64,000 bases of DNA, taken from assembly GCA_934045905.1 (NCBI GenBank), contig OW203767.1, positions 29,758,520-29,822,519 on the forward strand, read 5' to 3'. A program made the position numbers and the translations under genes. The notes beneath the pieces are model-generated. The model had not been told where the DNA came from. It did no database searches and saw only the letters and a list, made by a program, of their open reading frames with translations. Below, one piece after another: positions 36,301-50,200 of the stretch. The stretch is from Leuctra nigra (Eukaryota; Arthropoda; Insecta; Plecoptera; Leuctridae). Numbering within the stretch: position 1 is the stretch's first letter; the number at the start of each line of letters is the position of its first letter.

Positions 36301-39300
36301 TGCTAAGAGTAAAAGTGGGTTGCTCCAGCCTTTGTATACGAGAGTGTGCGCGCCGTACGACTTGGCTGGCGTGGAGCGACCGCTCCACTAGATTCATTCA
36401 AATATTGAAAACCACGATAAAAAGGCGGCCCCTAATTTTTTCTTTGTGGCTTGACCGATTGTCTCCAAATTTTTACAGCACAGAGATTTTTATTTTTTTT
36501 ATTTATTTATTTATTATTGTAAACACACAAAAATACATACATTCCGTTTTCCACAAAGCCAAAACGGCTTTTCTGTGGATTAATTTAAAGAAAATTAGTG
36601 GATACAAAAATGTTTAAACAATATACAAGAAAAGAGAGAAAAATACATAATAAACTGATTAACAAAGAAGAAAAAAATAATATTTTATACATCATCAGAG
36701 TATTCATACAACCAAGATTTCACTTCTTTCTTAATACTACTATAATTATCTAAAGACTTAATTTCTTGAGGCAACTGATTGAAAATAAAAGGGACAGAGT
36801 AATTTAAACATCGCTTTCCATACTTATTAGTAAATCGGGGGAGTATTAAAGAAACTGGATTCACCATTGATCTAGTGGCCCTGGAATGATTGTAGATAAT
36901 TTTAAGTTCGTTCGAATAAAAATATTTGATTATGAATTTATATTTATACAAATCAGATATTGGAAGGAAGTTAAGATGATCGTACATTAAGAGAGTGTTA
37001 TTGTTACATTTGAGCTTAACGGCATCAGGGGTCAAATTCTTGATCATTCTATCCTGTATAGATCGAATGACTTGAAGGTGAACATTGGATGTGCTGCCCC
37101 AAGCAAGTAAACCGTAAGAAATTACAGATTCCACTAAAGCAGAATATATTAATTTTAAAATTCTAACAGGTAAAAAAGATTTTACATGAAACAATTGAAA
37201 CGAGCAAGAACGTAATTTGGAAGCTAAGCTATTTATATGAGGTCTCCAGGAAAAGTATTTATCAATTGTTATACCTAAATATAAACAAGTATCAACCTCC
37301 TCAATCAGATCAGTACAAGTACACAAAGCAAAATCTAATGTATGTAAACAATTAAAACTATGACACAATAATGTTACAGGGTCTAACCTACTTGCAATTG
37401 AAGGTGAACAAATGTGAATTAACTTAGTTTTTGTACTATTTACTAACAAATCATTATCATGAGTCCACATCAACAATGTATTGAAATCAGACTGAAGAAT
37501 TATCTGAGCCTGTTCTAAATTTTTATGAGCAGATACTAGAACAGTGTCATCTGCGTACATATAAATTTTACAATTTTGAATATAACTAGGCATGTTATTC
37601 ACATATAAGAGATAAAGAATTGGACCCAATATTGACCCTTGAGGTACACCAGAATTACATACCCCAGCTATACTCACAGTTTCACCAACTTTAACTATAA
37701 TTTGCCTATCCGTTAAATAATTGTGAAACCAACATAAGAGGGGACCCCGAATACCAGCATTTTCAAGAGATGTTAACAATTTTGTATGGTTTAACGTATC
37801 AAATGCCTTTGAAAAGTCTATAAAAAGAGCCAGAACGTGCATATTCTCATTTAATTTAGAATTTATGTAATCAGCGAAAAGAGTAAGCAGATCAGTGGTG
37901 CTTCTACCTTTTTGAAAACCAAACTGATGTGAATTGATGATTTTAAACTTTGATAAATAATCAGTTAATATTTTTGCAACACACCGCTCCATAATTTTCT
38001 CAATAGTAGGGAGCAAAGCAATTGGTCGGTAATTATTGAACTCGAGGTGGTCACCTTTTTTGTAAACAGGTCGAATTATTGACATTTTTAATTTAGATAT
38101 AACAACACCTTCTGAAATTGAAGTATTAATAATTTTAGCAATAACTGGGCTTACTTTTTCCGCTATATTTTTCAAATCAGTTATTCGTATCCTGTCAAAA
38201 CCCGGTTGTTTGTTAGAGTTTAATGAATTTATAATATAATTTATGCGGGTGGCACACACTGGAGGCATGTATAAAGACTGAAGCTGAACTACATCATAAT
38301 TGTAACTTAAAGTATGAATGTTGCAAACATGTTTCAAAGATTCTACCTCACTGATGAAACAGTGCAAAAATCTATCTGCAATCTGCTTATCATTGAATTG
38401 TTTCCCTAAATATTTACTTAAAACCTGATCTACAGTATCCTTTTTCTTTTTACCAAGTACATCATTAATAGATTGCCATGTGTCCTTAATACTTCCTCTA
38501 GACTTCTCAAAGACACCTGTATAATAAATTTTTTTGGCATTACGAATAGCATTATTTATTTTATTTCTGAATTTTTTGTACTCGACGCCATAGTAAAATT
38601 TCAATACACCGTTACAATTCTTCCATTTCTTAAATAGACGGTCTCTTTCTTTACAGGATTTAATAATATCAGCCGTCAACCAAGACTTTTTCTTACGTTT
38701 CCCCAGCTGGTAATTTAGGTAATAAGATTCATCATAACAATAATCAAACTTGGCAGTTAGGTTGTCAAAAACGTCAGTGCATGTATCATATGTCATAGGC
38801 TCAAGCCAATCACACTCTCTCAACAAACGTGTTAATTTAACTTCATTAATGCATTTTTTTACTGGAATTTGATGTTGAAATTTCTGAGATGAGCCATGAA
38901 ACATGATTCCGGCAATAATTATATAATGATCAGATATCTTGGTAGTGTACACAGCCGACTTAATATCATGGCAACTAGACTTAATAAAAATGTGATCAAT
39001 GCAAGTACTCGTAAAAACATCACCTCTACATTCCTCGCGTGTTGCATCATTAATACAATTAATATAACCATTTGCAGCCATTAGCGATAAATATGAACGA
39101 ACATTGCAATCATCTGAATCGAACAGATTTAAATTCATATCTCCTAATATTACAACATTATTTACTTTGGAATAATTTCCAATGTACATTTCCAATTCCT
39201 CCACGAAACCACCTCTATTTAAATTAGGTGGCCTATAAATTGCCAACAAGGTAATAACATTTCCATTTGCCAGAGAAAAGATTCCTCCTACTCCTTCAAA

Positions 39301-42300
39301 ATACTGAAATTCATCATCATTTACAACAAAATGCCATACAGATTTTACAAATAACAATATTCCTCCTCCACCCCTATTTACACGAGTATAATGAAATCTA
39401 TCATAACCTTCAATGCTAAAGAGAGAAATAGGTGTGGTTGCAGTTATTGCGATTTCGGTTATCGCAATGACATCCACAACCCCTATTTGCTTACATAATA
39501 TACCATTTAATTGGTCCCAATTTTTATTTATTGATCTGATGTTCACATGTAAACAAGTGAAAAATTCCTCTACTTTAGAAAACCAACTGTCAATATCTGA
39601 TATTACTTCCCTCTCGACTTCTTCTGTAAACACAAATTCTATGTTTTGCATAAACTGGAAGCAAGTATTAACCCGCTAAATCTGACTCAGCCTGCCTATC
39701 AGAAACCAAAAGGTCAATATCCTGGTAAGAAGTAATTCTAAATACTTTACGGGAATTTTCGTCCTTGCGCACCAAGACCTTTCCGTGGCTCCACCAAACG
39801 AACTTGTAGCCGGTTTCCTTTGCCCTAGTCTTGACCGACCAGAGGAGTTCGCGGAAGAAAGGAGCCAAATTCTCGTTGATGTATATGCGGGACTGACCCA
39901 CTTGTACAATATCTTGACTCTTAATTGTAGCTGCTACCTTCTTTTTGTTTATAATTTCGTCTCTCTTCTTTCTGTTTACGAATCGAACAATGATTCTAGG
40001 AGGTCTGACTGAATTCCTCGACGGAAGGCGATGCGCTGCCTCAATATCACTTGCAGACAAATCCACGGATAGTTTTGCCGCCACTTTAATAACGATAGCT
40101 TCAATATTTTCCCCCACGACTTCAGATACGTTGTCAATCTCAATGTTATTGCGCCTACCGTATTGGTCAAGATCGTTGACCTGCTGCACCAGAAACTCAA
40201 TCCGCTCGTCTTTCTCGTCGCAACGTTGTTGCAAGTCAGCCACCCCAGCCTCAATGGCAATAACTTTCTTCGCTATGTCGTCTTTGAAACAGCGCAAATC
40301 TTCAGACACTACTCTGAAACTCTCCAGAAGTTCACGCTTTAAATCAGCAATTGCCGCAGTAAAGTCAGGAAAAACAAACGGTGTATCGTCCTTGGGCGTT
40401 TTAACTTTACCCTTTATGCACTTCGGACAACGCCACAACTTCCTATTTTCCTGCGTTTTCAATTTAGCACAGTCAAAGTGACAATTTAAAGAACAACCTG
40501 AGCACTGAATGAAGTCAGCATCAGCTGATAAGTCTAACTTGCACTTGGAGTTTAGGCACGACATAATAATGATAATAACACAGTAAATTGTCAATACACT
40601 GAAACGATGCGGAGCTACTGCTAGACACAACCATCCACTACACGGACCAAACAAGATAAAGAGTAAATCTGCAGTGCGATTGTATAACTTTCCCAAATGC
40701 TAACAAAACAATATAAATAACAATAATAGTTTCCCTAACGACCAATATTGCACACTAGCAACCAGTGTGATTGTAAAAGGATAACAATAAAAATAATTGA
40801 GATGTAAATTGTATTTAGATCTTTCAAAGTGGGCGGTTTTCTTACGCCACTTCCGTTTTATACCGCAGCCAATGAAATTGCAGTATTATATTTAAAGAGT
40901 GAAAATTCGAATGTTTAAGGGCGTTCGAATCTTTCGGCCAGTCTACCGGGCATAAACACAAGTTTTTCATAACCTAATAAACTGGTAATATGTGTAACAT
41001 TGTAATTGTCGTGCTTTTTTACTAAACTATACCTTGTATCGTTGTTATTAGTGATAAAAATGTCAAAATCCTAATATTGTTATCGATAATGGCTGGGTAT
41101 ACAAAGCAATCGTTATTTCCAAGCAGCACAGTTTTTTTTTTTTTAATAGATTGTTAGCATAATGTTATACAATCACACTTTCTTTTATCAAGTGGTATAG
41201 ATAACGACCCATTATCTCGGCTAAGAAAGTTATACAATCGCCCTGCTGTGCCTCTAGTGCTTCAAAAAAAAAAATTACTCGTGTTGAGGAGGTGCCAATA
41301 TGAGCAATATATGGATCCTTTTGGCACCTCTACCCTGAAAATACTTAACAAAAAATAACACTTTTCGCGCACTAAGGCACAGATTTATTAATTATCTACA
41401 ATCTGTGAAATTTTAAAGACAATCAGTAAAGCCGTCTATAAAAAAGTTGGGACCTCCTTTTTGTGCTTCATAAAACATGAATTTCATCAAGTATCGTAGA
41501 CCCTAAACGTTTCTAAAGCCATAATGTTTGTAATCATTGTCCTGCACATTAACTCTTGACTATAGGGAAGGTGCTGTGGACATGTCCCCCATACGACCAA
41601 GGGCCCCTGGCAGTTGCCGGCCCAGACACTGTACGCTAAAACTCACTTACAGCCTTTAGGTCGTTACCACGAACGGATTCCAGGAAGGTTGGTATCTCTG
41701 TCAGCAGCATCCAGTAGCCCCAGCCCCAGCCGCAGTGCAAGGCAATGATCGCCCACACGGGCAGTGACGTCAGCATAGGCTTCCACGGCGTTGTCAACCT
41801 CTGAACATGAACAACACATTGTCAAGCGCTGACTTCAGGAAGGTTGGTATCTCTGTCAGCAGCATCCAGTAGCCCCAGCCCCAGCCGCAGTGCAAGCTAA
41901 TGATCGCCCACACGGGCAGTGACGTCAGCATAGGCTTCCACGGCGTTGCCAACCTCTGAACATGAACAACACATTGTCAAGCGCTGACTTCAGGAAGGTT
42001 GGTATCTCTGTGAGCAGGGTCCAGTAGCCCCAGCCCCAGCCGCAGTGCAAGGCAATGATCGCCCACACGGGCAGTGACGTCAGCATAGGCTTCCACGGCG
42101 TTGTCAACCTCTGAACATGAACAACACATTGTCAAGCGCTGACTTCAGGAAGGTTGGTATCTCTGTGAGCAGCATCCAGAAGCCCCATCCCCAGCCGCAG
42201 TGCAAGGCAATGATCGCCCACACGGGCAGTGACGTCAGCATAGGCTTCCACGGCGTTGTCAACCTCTGAACATGAACAACACATTGTCAAGCGCTGACTT

Positions 42301-45300
42301 CAGGAAGGTTGGTATCTCTGTGAGCAGCATCCAGAAGCCCCAGCCCCAGCCGCAGTGCAAGGCAATGATCGCCCACACGGGCAGTGATGTCAGCATAGGC
42401 TTCCAAGGAGTTGCCAACCTCTGAACAAATACAATTCATTGACTCTCATTCCACATTCAGTCATTCGTGTTTATGACAATCTCATCTGACGCAACAGCGG
42501 TAATGCTTTCAGTAAATAATTTCCTTATTTTACGTGATAACACTTCTGTACTTTTTTATATTATATCTTTCTTTCAACATGTATTTATCATACGGTTTGA
42601 CTGTGTTCCATAATAATGGAGCGAGCGAAGCGAACGACTTCTTTTTGGCTCTTTTGGCACGGTGTATGTTTATTGATTTTTTATGTTACAGCCGGTATAA
42701 AGGTCACGGTTTTTCTTCGATCGAGCTGAAATTGAAATTCGTTGATTGGTTCAAATGTTTAAAAAATCCGATTCGTTGGTCAGAACAATTTGAAATTTTG
42801 GCCACTTCCAGGCACATTTGCCGTAATTTGACATTGTCTTTAATCATACAAAGTTTCAGCCAAATCCTCCAATTGGTTTCAGTATAAATTATCTTCCGAT
42901 TGGTTGAAATCTTATAATGTTCCGATTAGAATCAAATTTTGCATGGTGATCAAGTCCAAAATTATCTAAAATTGTTATGATGTAGTGGATCAGAGCCCTT
43001 GATGGATGTATGTGGTTCCGGTGCGGTTCTTGCTCTGTTAGTTGCTTGTGCTGGCCCTGAAAAGGGCCGTTGGCAGCGACGTTTCTAGGCACTTGCTGTC
43101 CTCATCCTCAGGCAGGCTGGGTTGGAATGGCTAGATGATCATCATCAGCTTTCTTCTGGTTGCCATAATGTTGGCAACGATGTTTGGATCTTGGCTGTTG
43201 CCTATATATCCAGTCGCTGTTGGGAGTTAGGCATGGTGGTCGTCTTGAATCTGCAGGCAGCAGATGGTTGTTTCTCACAGATCCAGCGCTGTGGTCGGCC
43301 GCGCGTAGCGGTCGAAGGGATTGACCTCAATGAGGCTCAACTCATGGATCAGCGGGTTGGCGTTGTATGCCAACTGCTCGTAGAAGTCTTGGTTGAGCTG
43401 CAGCATGTGGTCGTCCAAGTACTCGAGGTCGAGCTGTCCGCTGTCCTCGCGTACATCGGGACTCCCAGGGCGAATCTTGCTGCCTTGTTCTGCACGCGTG
43501 GCAGGAGAGCTCGCGAGCTGAGCGAGGCACAGCCGCTCCACACTGGCGAGGCGTGTGTCAGCGTAGGTCGTATGATGGCAGTGTAGACGCGTGTCTTGCT
43601 CGATGCACTCATGGACTTACTGCGCAGTAAGGGATAAAGAGCGGCCATCTTCCTCGTAGCTCGCTGTTGCGTCCTCTCGATATGCGCTCGCCAGGTGTGC
43701 TTGCTGTCCAACAAGACACCAAGGTAGAGGCTATTGGGCTCCCTATTGGCTCCCCGTGCAAGGACAGCTCGGGCATGTGCTTCACAGTTTTGCGAGTGAA
43801 CATTGTTGCAGTAGTCTTGGCGGCGTTTGCTTGTATTCGCCACTTGGAGTACCAATCCGCTAAGGCGTCAAGGGCAGTTTGGAGTTTCCTCTCAATCTCC
43901 TTGCCACTCCACGATTGGGTAATGATGGCGGCGTCGTCAGCGTAGAGTGCCAAGTCCACACCTTCCACGTCTCTAGGGATGCTGTTTAAGAAGATGTTAA
44001 ACAGGAACGGCGCCATGATTGATCCCTGTGGTACCCCCGCTAGGATGTGGCGGGTGCTTGATTTCTCGTCACGGTGTGACAAACGGAATGAACGGCGTGA
44101 TATATAGCTTGCTACGAGGTTTACCAGATATGGTGGGAATTGTAGCTCGATCAGCTGGTATAACAAGCTCTCGTGCCATACTCTGTCGAAGGCCTTTGCG
44201 ACGTCCAGAAAGACGATTCCAGTCAGTTTGTTGATATTGAAGCCATGCGTGATCTTTGCGACTACTCTCAGTAGTTGGTGGTTTGTGGAGCGATTTCGGC
44301 GGAAGCCAAACTGCTCATTGATGGTTATTTCTTTCTCTTCTGCATGAATGGCTAGATGGGAAAAGCCGGCTTTTAATCAGGCCTACTGTCGCAAGTAGGC
44401 GAGCCAATGGGAAAAGAGGTGGAATTGGCTGCGTGACCAATGGGAGCGCGGGAAGTGAGTAGGAGTAGGGATGGAGAGCGGTGGAGGGGGATGACTGGTC
44501 AGCTGATCACTCAGTTGACCGCTGGAGCTCGGCCCTGGCACGACTGCATGCACGACTGCATGCGGCGGGGACTCCCGCGGTGACACGTCCGCGTGTCCGT
44601 GGTCCCTGGGTCGGGTCCGCGATGGTCGGCGGTGGCGGTGATCTGCGCCATGACCGGCTTCCAGGCATGTGGCAGCCTGATCGAGTCATACCGCTGGTTC
44701 ATGTTGTGCGGGCGGCGCTCGATCTCGATGGCTTCTCGGATGACTCGCAGGCTGCGGTACTCGACGGTGGCCCAAGGACTTCGTGCCCTCGAAGTTGATC
44801 CGGTGGCCCTCTGCTTCCACGTGCTGGGCGAGGGATGAAGTCGGTGCTCGGAGACGGACGGCTCTTCGGTTTTCCTTGAGCCTTTCAGACATGTGCCGGC
44901 CAGTCTGTCCGATGTAGGTGCGAGGTGTAGTCTCTGCAGGGGATCTCGTAGACGCCCTTCTCTTTAAGGGGGATCTTGTCCTTGGAGCTGCGGAGCCTCT
45001 CGCCGATCTTGAAGTCCGCCCGGAAGATGGTCTTGATGTCGGCCGTGGCGAGGAGCTTGCTGATGCGGTCGGTTGTCCCTCGGACATACGGCAGGAATGC
45101 GAGTCTGACCGGGTCGATGGGCGGCGAAGGCGTGTCCGGGTCCTTCGGCTTCCTGTTCCACGCCTTGAGGAAGTCGCGGTTTGAGTAGCCGTTGCTGAGG
45201 TGCGCCTTCCGCAGGATCTTCTGCTCCTCTGCGATGTGGTCGTCGTCTGCGACCCTCCTCGAGCGTGTGGTGAGCGAGTTGGCCACCGCCCGGAGCTGCG

Positions 45301-47187
45301 CTGGATGATGGTGCGATGACGCGTGCAGGTAGCGGTCCGTGTGAATTGTACACATTTTAAGCCCAATCAGTCAAGTAATTACAGAAAATGTAATAAAATT
45401 GTTTTATTAAGCGTGCGGTGCGAGCGTCTCCACTTGAAACTTATGGCTTGAATCTCTGTTTGTTTGTTTTTTTGTGTGTGTGTGTATTTGTGCATTTGGC
45501 GTCTCTTGCCAAACGAAGTAATGGATCAGGCCAACTTTTTCACACAACTTAAATTACTATTCTCGTTATGGTCAAAATGATTTTCAGCAAGTTCGCTCAA
45601 TTGGTTGCATCGGAAACTTGATGTGTAGTTATAGTTAGCTTGGCAATGGGGATGAAGGAAACTCTGTGTATATAACTGCAATAGTTTGACCGATCATCAC
45701 CAAATTTTGCAAGGTCATGTGTACCAGCATTATAAGTGATTTTTTTCAAATCTGTAATGAGCTTCAAGAGTAATAGAGATTTTACTGACATTTGTATACT
45801 TAATTTAAAACGGCCTGTAGCCACACCACCATTTGACCTATCAAATAGTCTTCGATTAATCTGATCAATCAAACTCATATTATGCATGGTCGTTCAGACC
45901 AACATTGTCTCTTATTTTACAAATTTTCAGCCCTACCAGTCAAGAACATAGATGCACTTATTGACAGTTTTAATAACTGTCAGAAATGACATTTCAAAAC
46001 AGAAATTCCACTGCATTCTGGGTTGCTCTATGTAGCAAAGCAAAGTTTATAGATGGCTATTCTCAATATCAATGTAAGACAGATTCTTTTATTAGTGGAT
46101 CATATTGCAATACACTAGGAAAACGCTCTGAGTAACGCGTTGATGAGCGAGCACGGATATGCGCAACACATCGAACCGAAATTCTGTCTATTGAAAATGT
46201 CATTAAAAGCCAATAATTCTTGAATTTCGTCACAGACTTGAATGAAAATCTCCAACAATTCCTAAAATATTGGTCCCAATAACCACGCAAAGTTTTAAGT
46301 TGATCGATTGAACCTTTATGATGAACGATTCCTTGTTAATTTCCAAAAATCACAGGATATCGTTCAAAAAAATGTTAAACGGTCATATCAGTTTCAACGC
46401 GTTGATGAGCGAGCACGGATACGCGCAACAACACCTCGCACCGAAATTATGTTTATCGAAAATGGCCTTAAAAGCAAATAATTCTTGAATTTCGTCACAG
46501 ACATGTATGAAAATCTCCAACAATTCCTAAAATATTGGTCCCAATAACCACGCAAAGTTATAAGTTGATCGATTGAACCTTTATGATTGAACGATTCCTT
46601 GTTAATTTCCAAAAATCACAGTATATCGTTCAAAAAATTTTAAACGGTCATATCAGTTTCATAATACGTTTGAAAGTTTCTGCTCTAACAACCTTGAAGT
46701 GAAGATTCGAAGATTCCATGAAATATGAAATTCGAGAAATATGATAGCCCATTCACGCAAAATATCCGTAAACTGTCAATAACTTTTGAATTTAAACACA
46801 GTTTAGTCTGAAAATTGTCAAAAATACAGATAATGTTGGACCCGATGACCATGCAAATTTTCAAGTTGATCGGTCAAACGGTTCTGGTTTAAATTTCAAA
46901 AAGCACATGAAATATATTTTTAAATTTTAACCAATGGGAGGATTTGGCTGAAAATTTGTAAAATAAGAAACAATGTTTGTCCTAATGACCATGCAAAATA
47001 TAAGGTCGATCACATTTGTCGAAGTTCATTTTCATTTTTCAGCCTATCAGGAGATGTTTATTTAAATTTCAACCAATGAATGGATTTCAAAAAAATTAGG
47101 GTCTGCAAACAGAGAAGGTTGGTTTTACATGTGTGCAAAATTTCAGATCGATCGGTGAAACGGTGCGACCTGTGTATCGGCTATTAG

Positions 47188-47225
<38 letters not shown>

Positions 47226-50200
47226 AGAGGTCCGCGCCAAAAGAGCCAAAAGGAGACGCTCGCTTCGCTCGCTCAATAATGTAGTCAAAATGTAATGTAG
47301 GTATTTCATATACATAGGTTTAGGTATACCTTATCTAAAATAATTTATTTTACGATATGGGCTGTGTTTCACAGTTATGAAAACAACGTTTTGACTAGAT
47401 AGCATCATATTTTACCAATTTCCAGCCCAATCGGTCAAGAATTTACATACTTATTGCTGTTTTAAGTGTTTGAATATCTGTCCAAAGAGATTGATGGAAA
47501 AATATCAGTACAATAATCTGTTATTTAATTGATCCAGAGTGTTTATGAAAAGTTGCAAGGAAAATTGGTAATAAATAATGTATAGTTAGTTATCTTTGAT
47601 TGAATGGATCGTGCTTGATTGGCGATGTCGTGCGTGTCGGTGCTCGCTCATCAACGCGTTAAACCGAGCGTTTTCCTAGTTTAAAATTGCTGCCAGAAGA
47701 GCAGCAAAAAGTAGCAAATTCAAGGTACGTTGATCTAGTATTCAATTGTTTCAGAATATGTAGATGGAAAGTTGCAATGAAAATCAGTTACGATGAAGAA
47801 GTAATTTCTTATTTATTGGATCGTGTTCGGTTGGAGATGTTACGCGTATCGGTGCTCGCTCATCAACGCGTTACACTGAGCGTTTTCCTAGTTACATTTC
47901 ACTGTAATCTCACCTGTATCGAGGTATTCGTCATTTACCTGTCCACTGATGTTCTCTTTAATCTTCAGGGAGTCTTGGATGTAGGCGCGTTCCTCTTCTG
48001 AGATGTGTCTATCCAGGACTGGAGTGTCGGCTCCCAGCCAGATCCAGAGCAAAGTCCAGACGATCCCGAGTCCCCCGAACCAGTAGAACACTGACGGCCA
48101 CCCTCCGCTGTCCGTGGACATGACCCCGCACAGCCCCATAGCCAAGACGGTGCCAACATGACCGCCTAGCAGGAAGGTCAAGGTGGGAATGAGCAATATT
48201 TATTAATAACTTTTAAATTATTGCAATACATCTTGCATACCAGGTGGCGCAAAAAAACTCTCCCTATCTCCCTCTCCCTATTTTCTGAAATGTTTACCTA
48301 ATTTTAAGAAAACATACCAAAATGTAATAGGTGCAGTTTCAAACATATCCGTAGAATAGGAAAAAAGTTAGAAGTGATTGAAGATAAAGTAGAAAAAATA
48401 GAATAAACCAGATAAATGACTTGTGTGAAAAATTAATTTGGAGTTATTTGGAGTTTGGAGTATGTTGTTTGGTCCACCTGTGATAGGATATTGAGTGGGA
48501 CTTTATAAACACTGTACTTGTATAATTAGTAATTAGTATTTATTTTGGTTCGTACATCCTAATAGCAATCTTCTAGAACGACTCCATCTTGGTTGACCTA
48601 CTTGTCATAACCATGACTACCAACTGCATAACATCACATCTCCCCATCCAGTACCTTTCCTATTAATAATAATTCCAATAGTAATAATCATTGCAAGGTA
48701 TTAAATGTCTGAAGTTACACATACTGATTTCAATAGTAATAATAATTGTAAGACTTGCAATGTCTGAAGTTACACATACTGATTTCAATAATAATAATAG
48801 TTGGTACATCACCAAAAACTAAAACACTAGATTTTAATTTGAATGTAGCTCTACAGATAATCATTGTACTTCTTGGGTCTCTTAGATACCCTTCCATATC
48901 TAGTCGTCACATTCCCTTCTTTTTCCACATTCTCATTTCCTTTCTTTTCCTCCTCCTGCATTACAATCGTCTCCTTCTCCTGCATTACAATCGGCTCCTT
49001 TTCCTGCCCTACATGAGGTAAAATTACACTGCTCTCAGGCTCGTCGGCCTGGACTGGCTGATAAGGATTAACTGATGGTTTAAGCATACTACGATTCCTT
49101 CGTAATTCTGACCCTGTCTCTGTTGTTACCATGTAAGACCTTGGTGCATCATGCTTTGCACTCACAATAGCTGGTTCCCATTCCTTTCCACGTTGCACGA
49201 CCACCACATCTCCTGGGTTGAGTTTCTTAAGTGGCCTTGCACTTCTATCGTGAAACTCTTTCTGCTTACTTTGTGCCTTTATCAACTGTTCTTTAACATT
49301 AGTATGTACCTTAGGCTGTAACTTACTTTCGATCATCGGCAAGGAAGACTTAAGACTACGACACATCATCATCTGTGCCGGAGATAACCCTAAGCCTGTA
49401 ATCGGCGTATTACGATATTCTAACAAGGCTCGGTACACATTAACATTTTCAAACTAAGCCTTTTTCAACATTCCCTTCGCTTGCTTCACTGCATTCTCAG
49501 CCATACCATTAGATCTGGGATACCTGGGACTCGATGTTTTAACAACAAAATTCCAATCTTGGTGCAAACTGTTAGAATGCAAAACTCGAGAACGGCATAT
49601 TGTCAGATATTAAGACATCAGGAACCCCTAATCTAGCAAATATACTTTGCAGTTTCACACTCACTTCAGCTGCTGTCTTTGATTTCAATTCCAGAACTTC
49701 CAACCATTTTGAATAGTAGTCTTTCACCACTAAATAGGTTCTACCATTGCAATCAAAGATGTCTGTTGCCAACTTCTGCCATGCCCTATTAGGTATAGGA
49801 TGTGGCATCAAAGGTTTCTTAGCATTAGCTTTGCTAAAGCGCTCACAAGTAACACAGCTCTTCACTTTGTCATATATGTCCTTGCTCATGCCTGGCCAAA
49901 AGGCTACACTCCTGGCCCTTTCCCTGCTCTTTTCCACCCCAAAGTGGCCCTCATGTGCAATCCTCAACAAATATGACCTTAATGAAGGTGGCACTAAAAT
50001 ACGCGACCCAATGAACACCAACCCATCATCCACTGATATGTCGTCCTTCATACTGAAGTAGTATTTGCAACTACTTGGAACACTGTACTGATGAGCAGGC
50101 CATCCTGACTGAACCAATTCCATCAACTGCTTCGCTACTTCCCAATTCGCGGTTTCCTTCTGAAATTCTCGTCTTCTCTCCTCAGTGATAGGTAAGTGTT

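Larger units (their letters stand above)
36484..40660 (-). mobile_element. Apparently full-length, intact non-LTR retrotransposon
   Basis: Minus-strand LINE: 5' UTR about 40565-40660, ORF1 40564-39668, ORF2 39651-36685, a short 3' UTR, and an A-rich (AAAT)n tail at about 36484-36520. Both ORFs are open end to end. It is inserted in a MITE whose two sides are recognisable. A recent insertion and the best candidate in the window for an active element. Confidence 0.88.
36400..41480. mobile_element. MITE family A copy, split by LINE and TIR insertions
   Basis: 36405-36483 (aaaaggcggcccctaatttt...) and 41244-41480 (cctctagtgcttcaaa ... gacctcctttttgtgcttc) match, in order, the uninterrupted element at 63265-63605 read on the opposite strand. 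A short piece (about 40661-40684, ataaagagtaaatctg) survives between the LINE and the TIR insert. Confidence 0.7.

Noticed and set aside
40565..40696. 44-residue hydrophobic N-terminal extension of the LINE ORF1
   Set aside because: Runs into the MITE that hosts the LINE; the internal ATG at 40564 precedes the zinc finger directly.
41925..42107. 60-aa open frame with a transporter-like sequence as a separate gene
   Set aside because: It is an internal unit of array C and lacks a donor and the rest of the exon.
44918..45184. Plus-strand open frames in the GC-rich Penelope region
   Set aside because: Antisense shadows; the minus strand carries the recognisable GIY-YIG and RT motifs.
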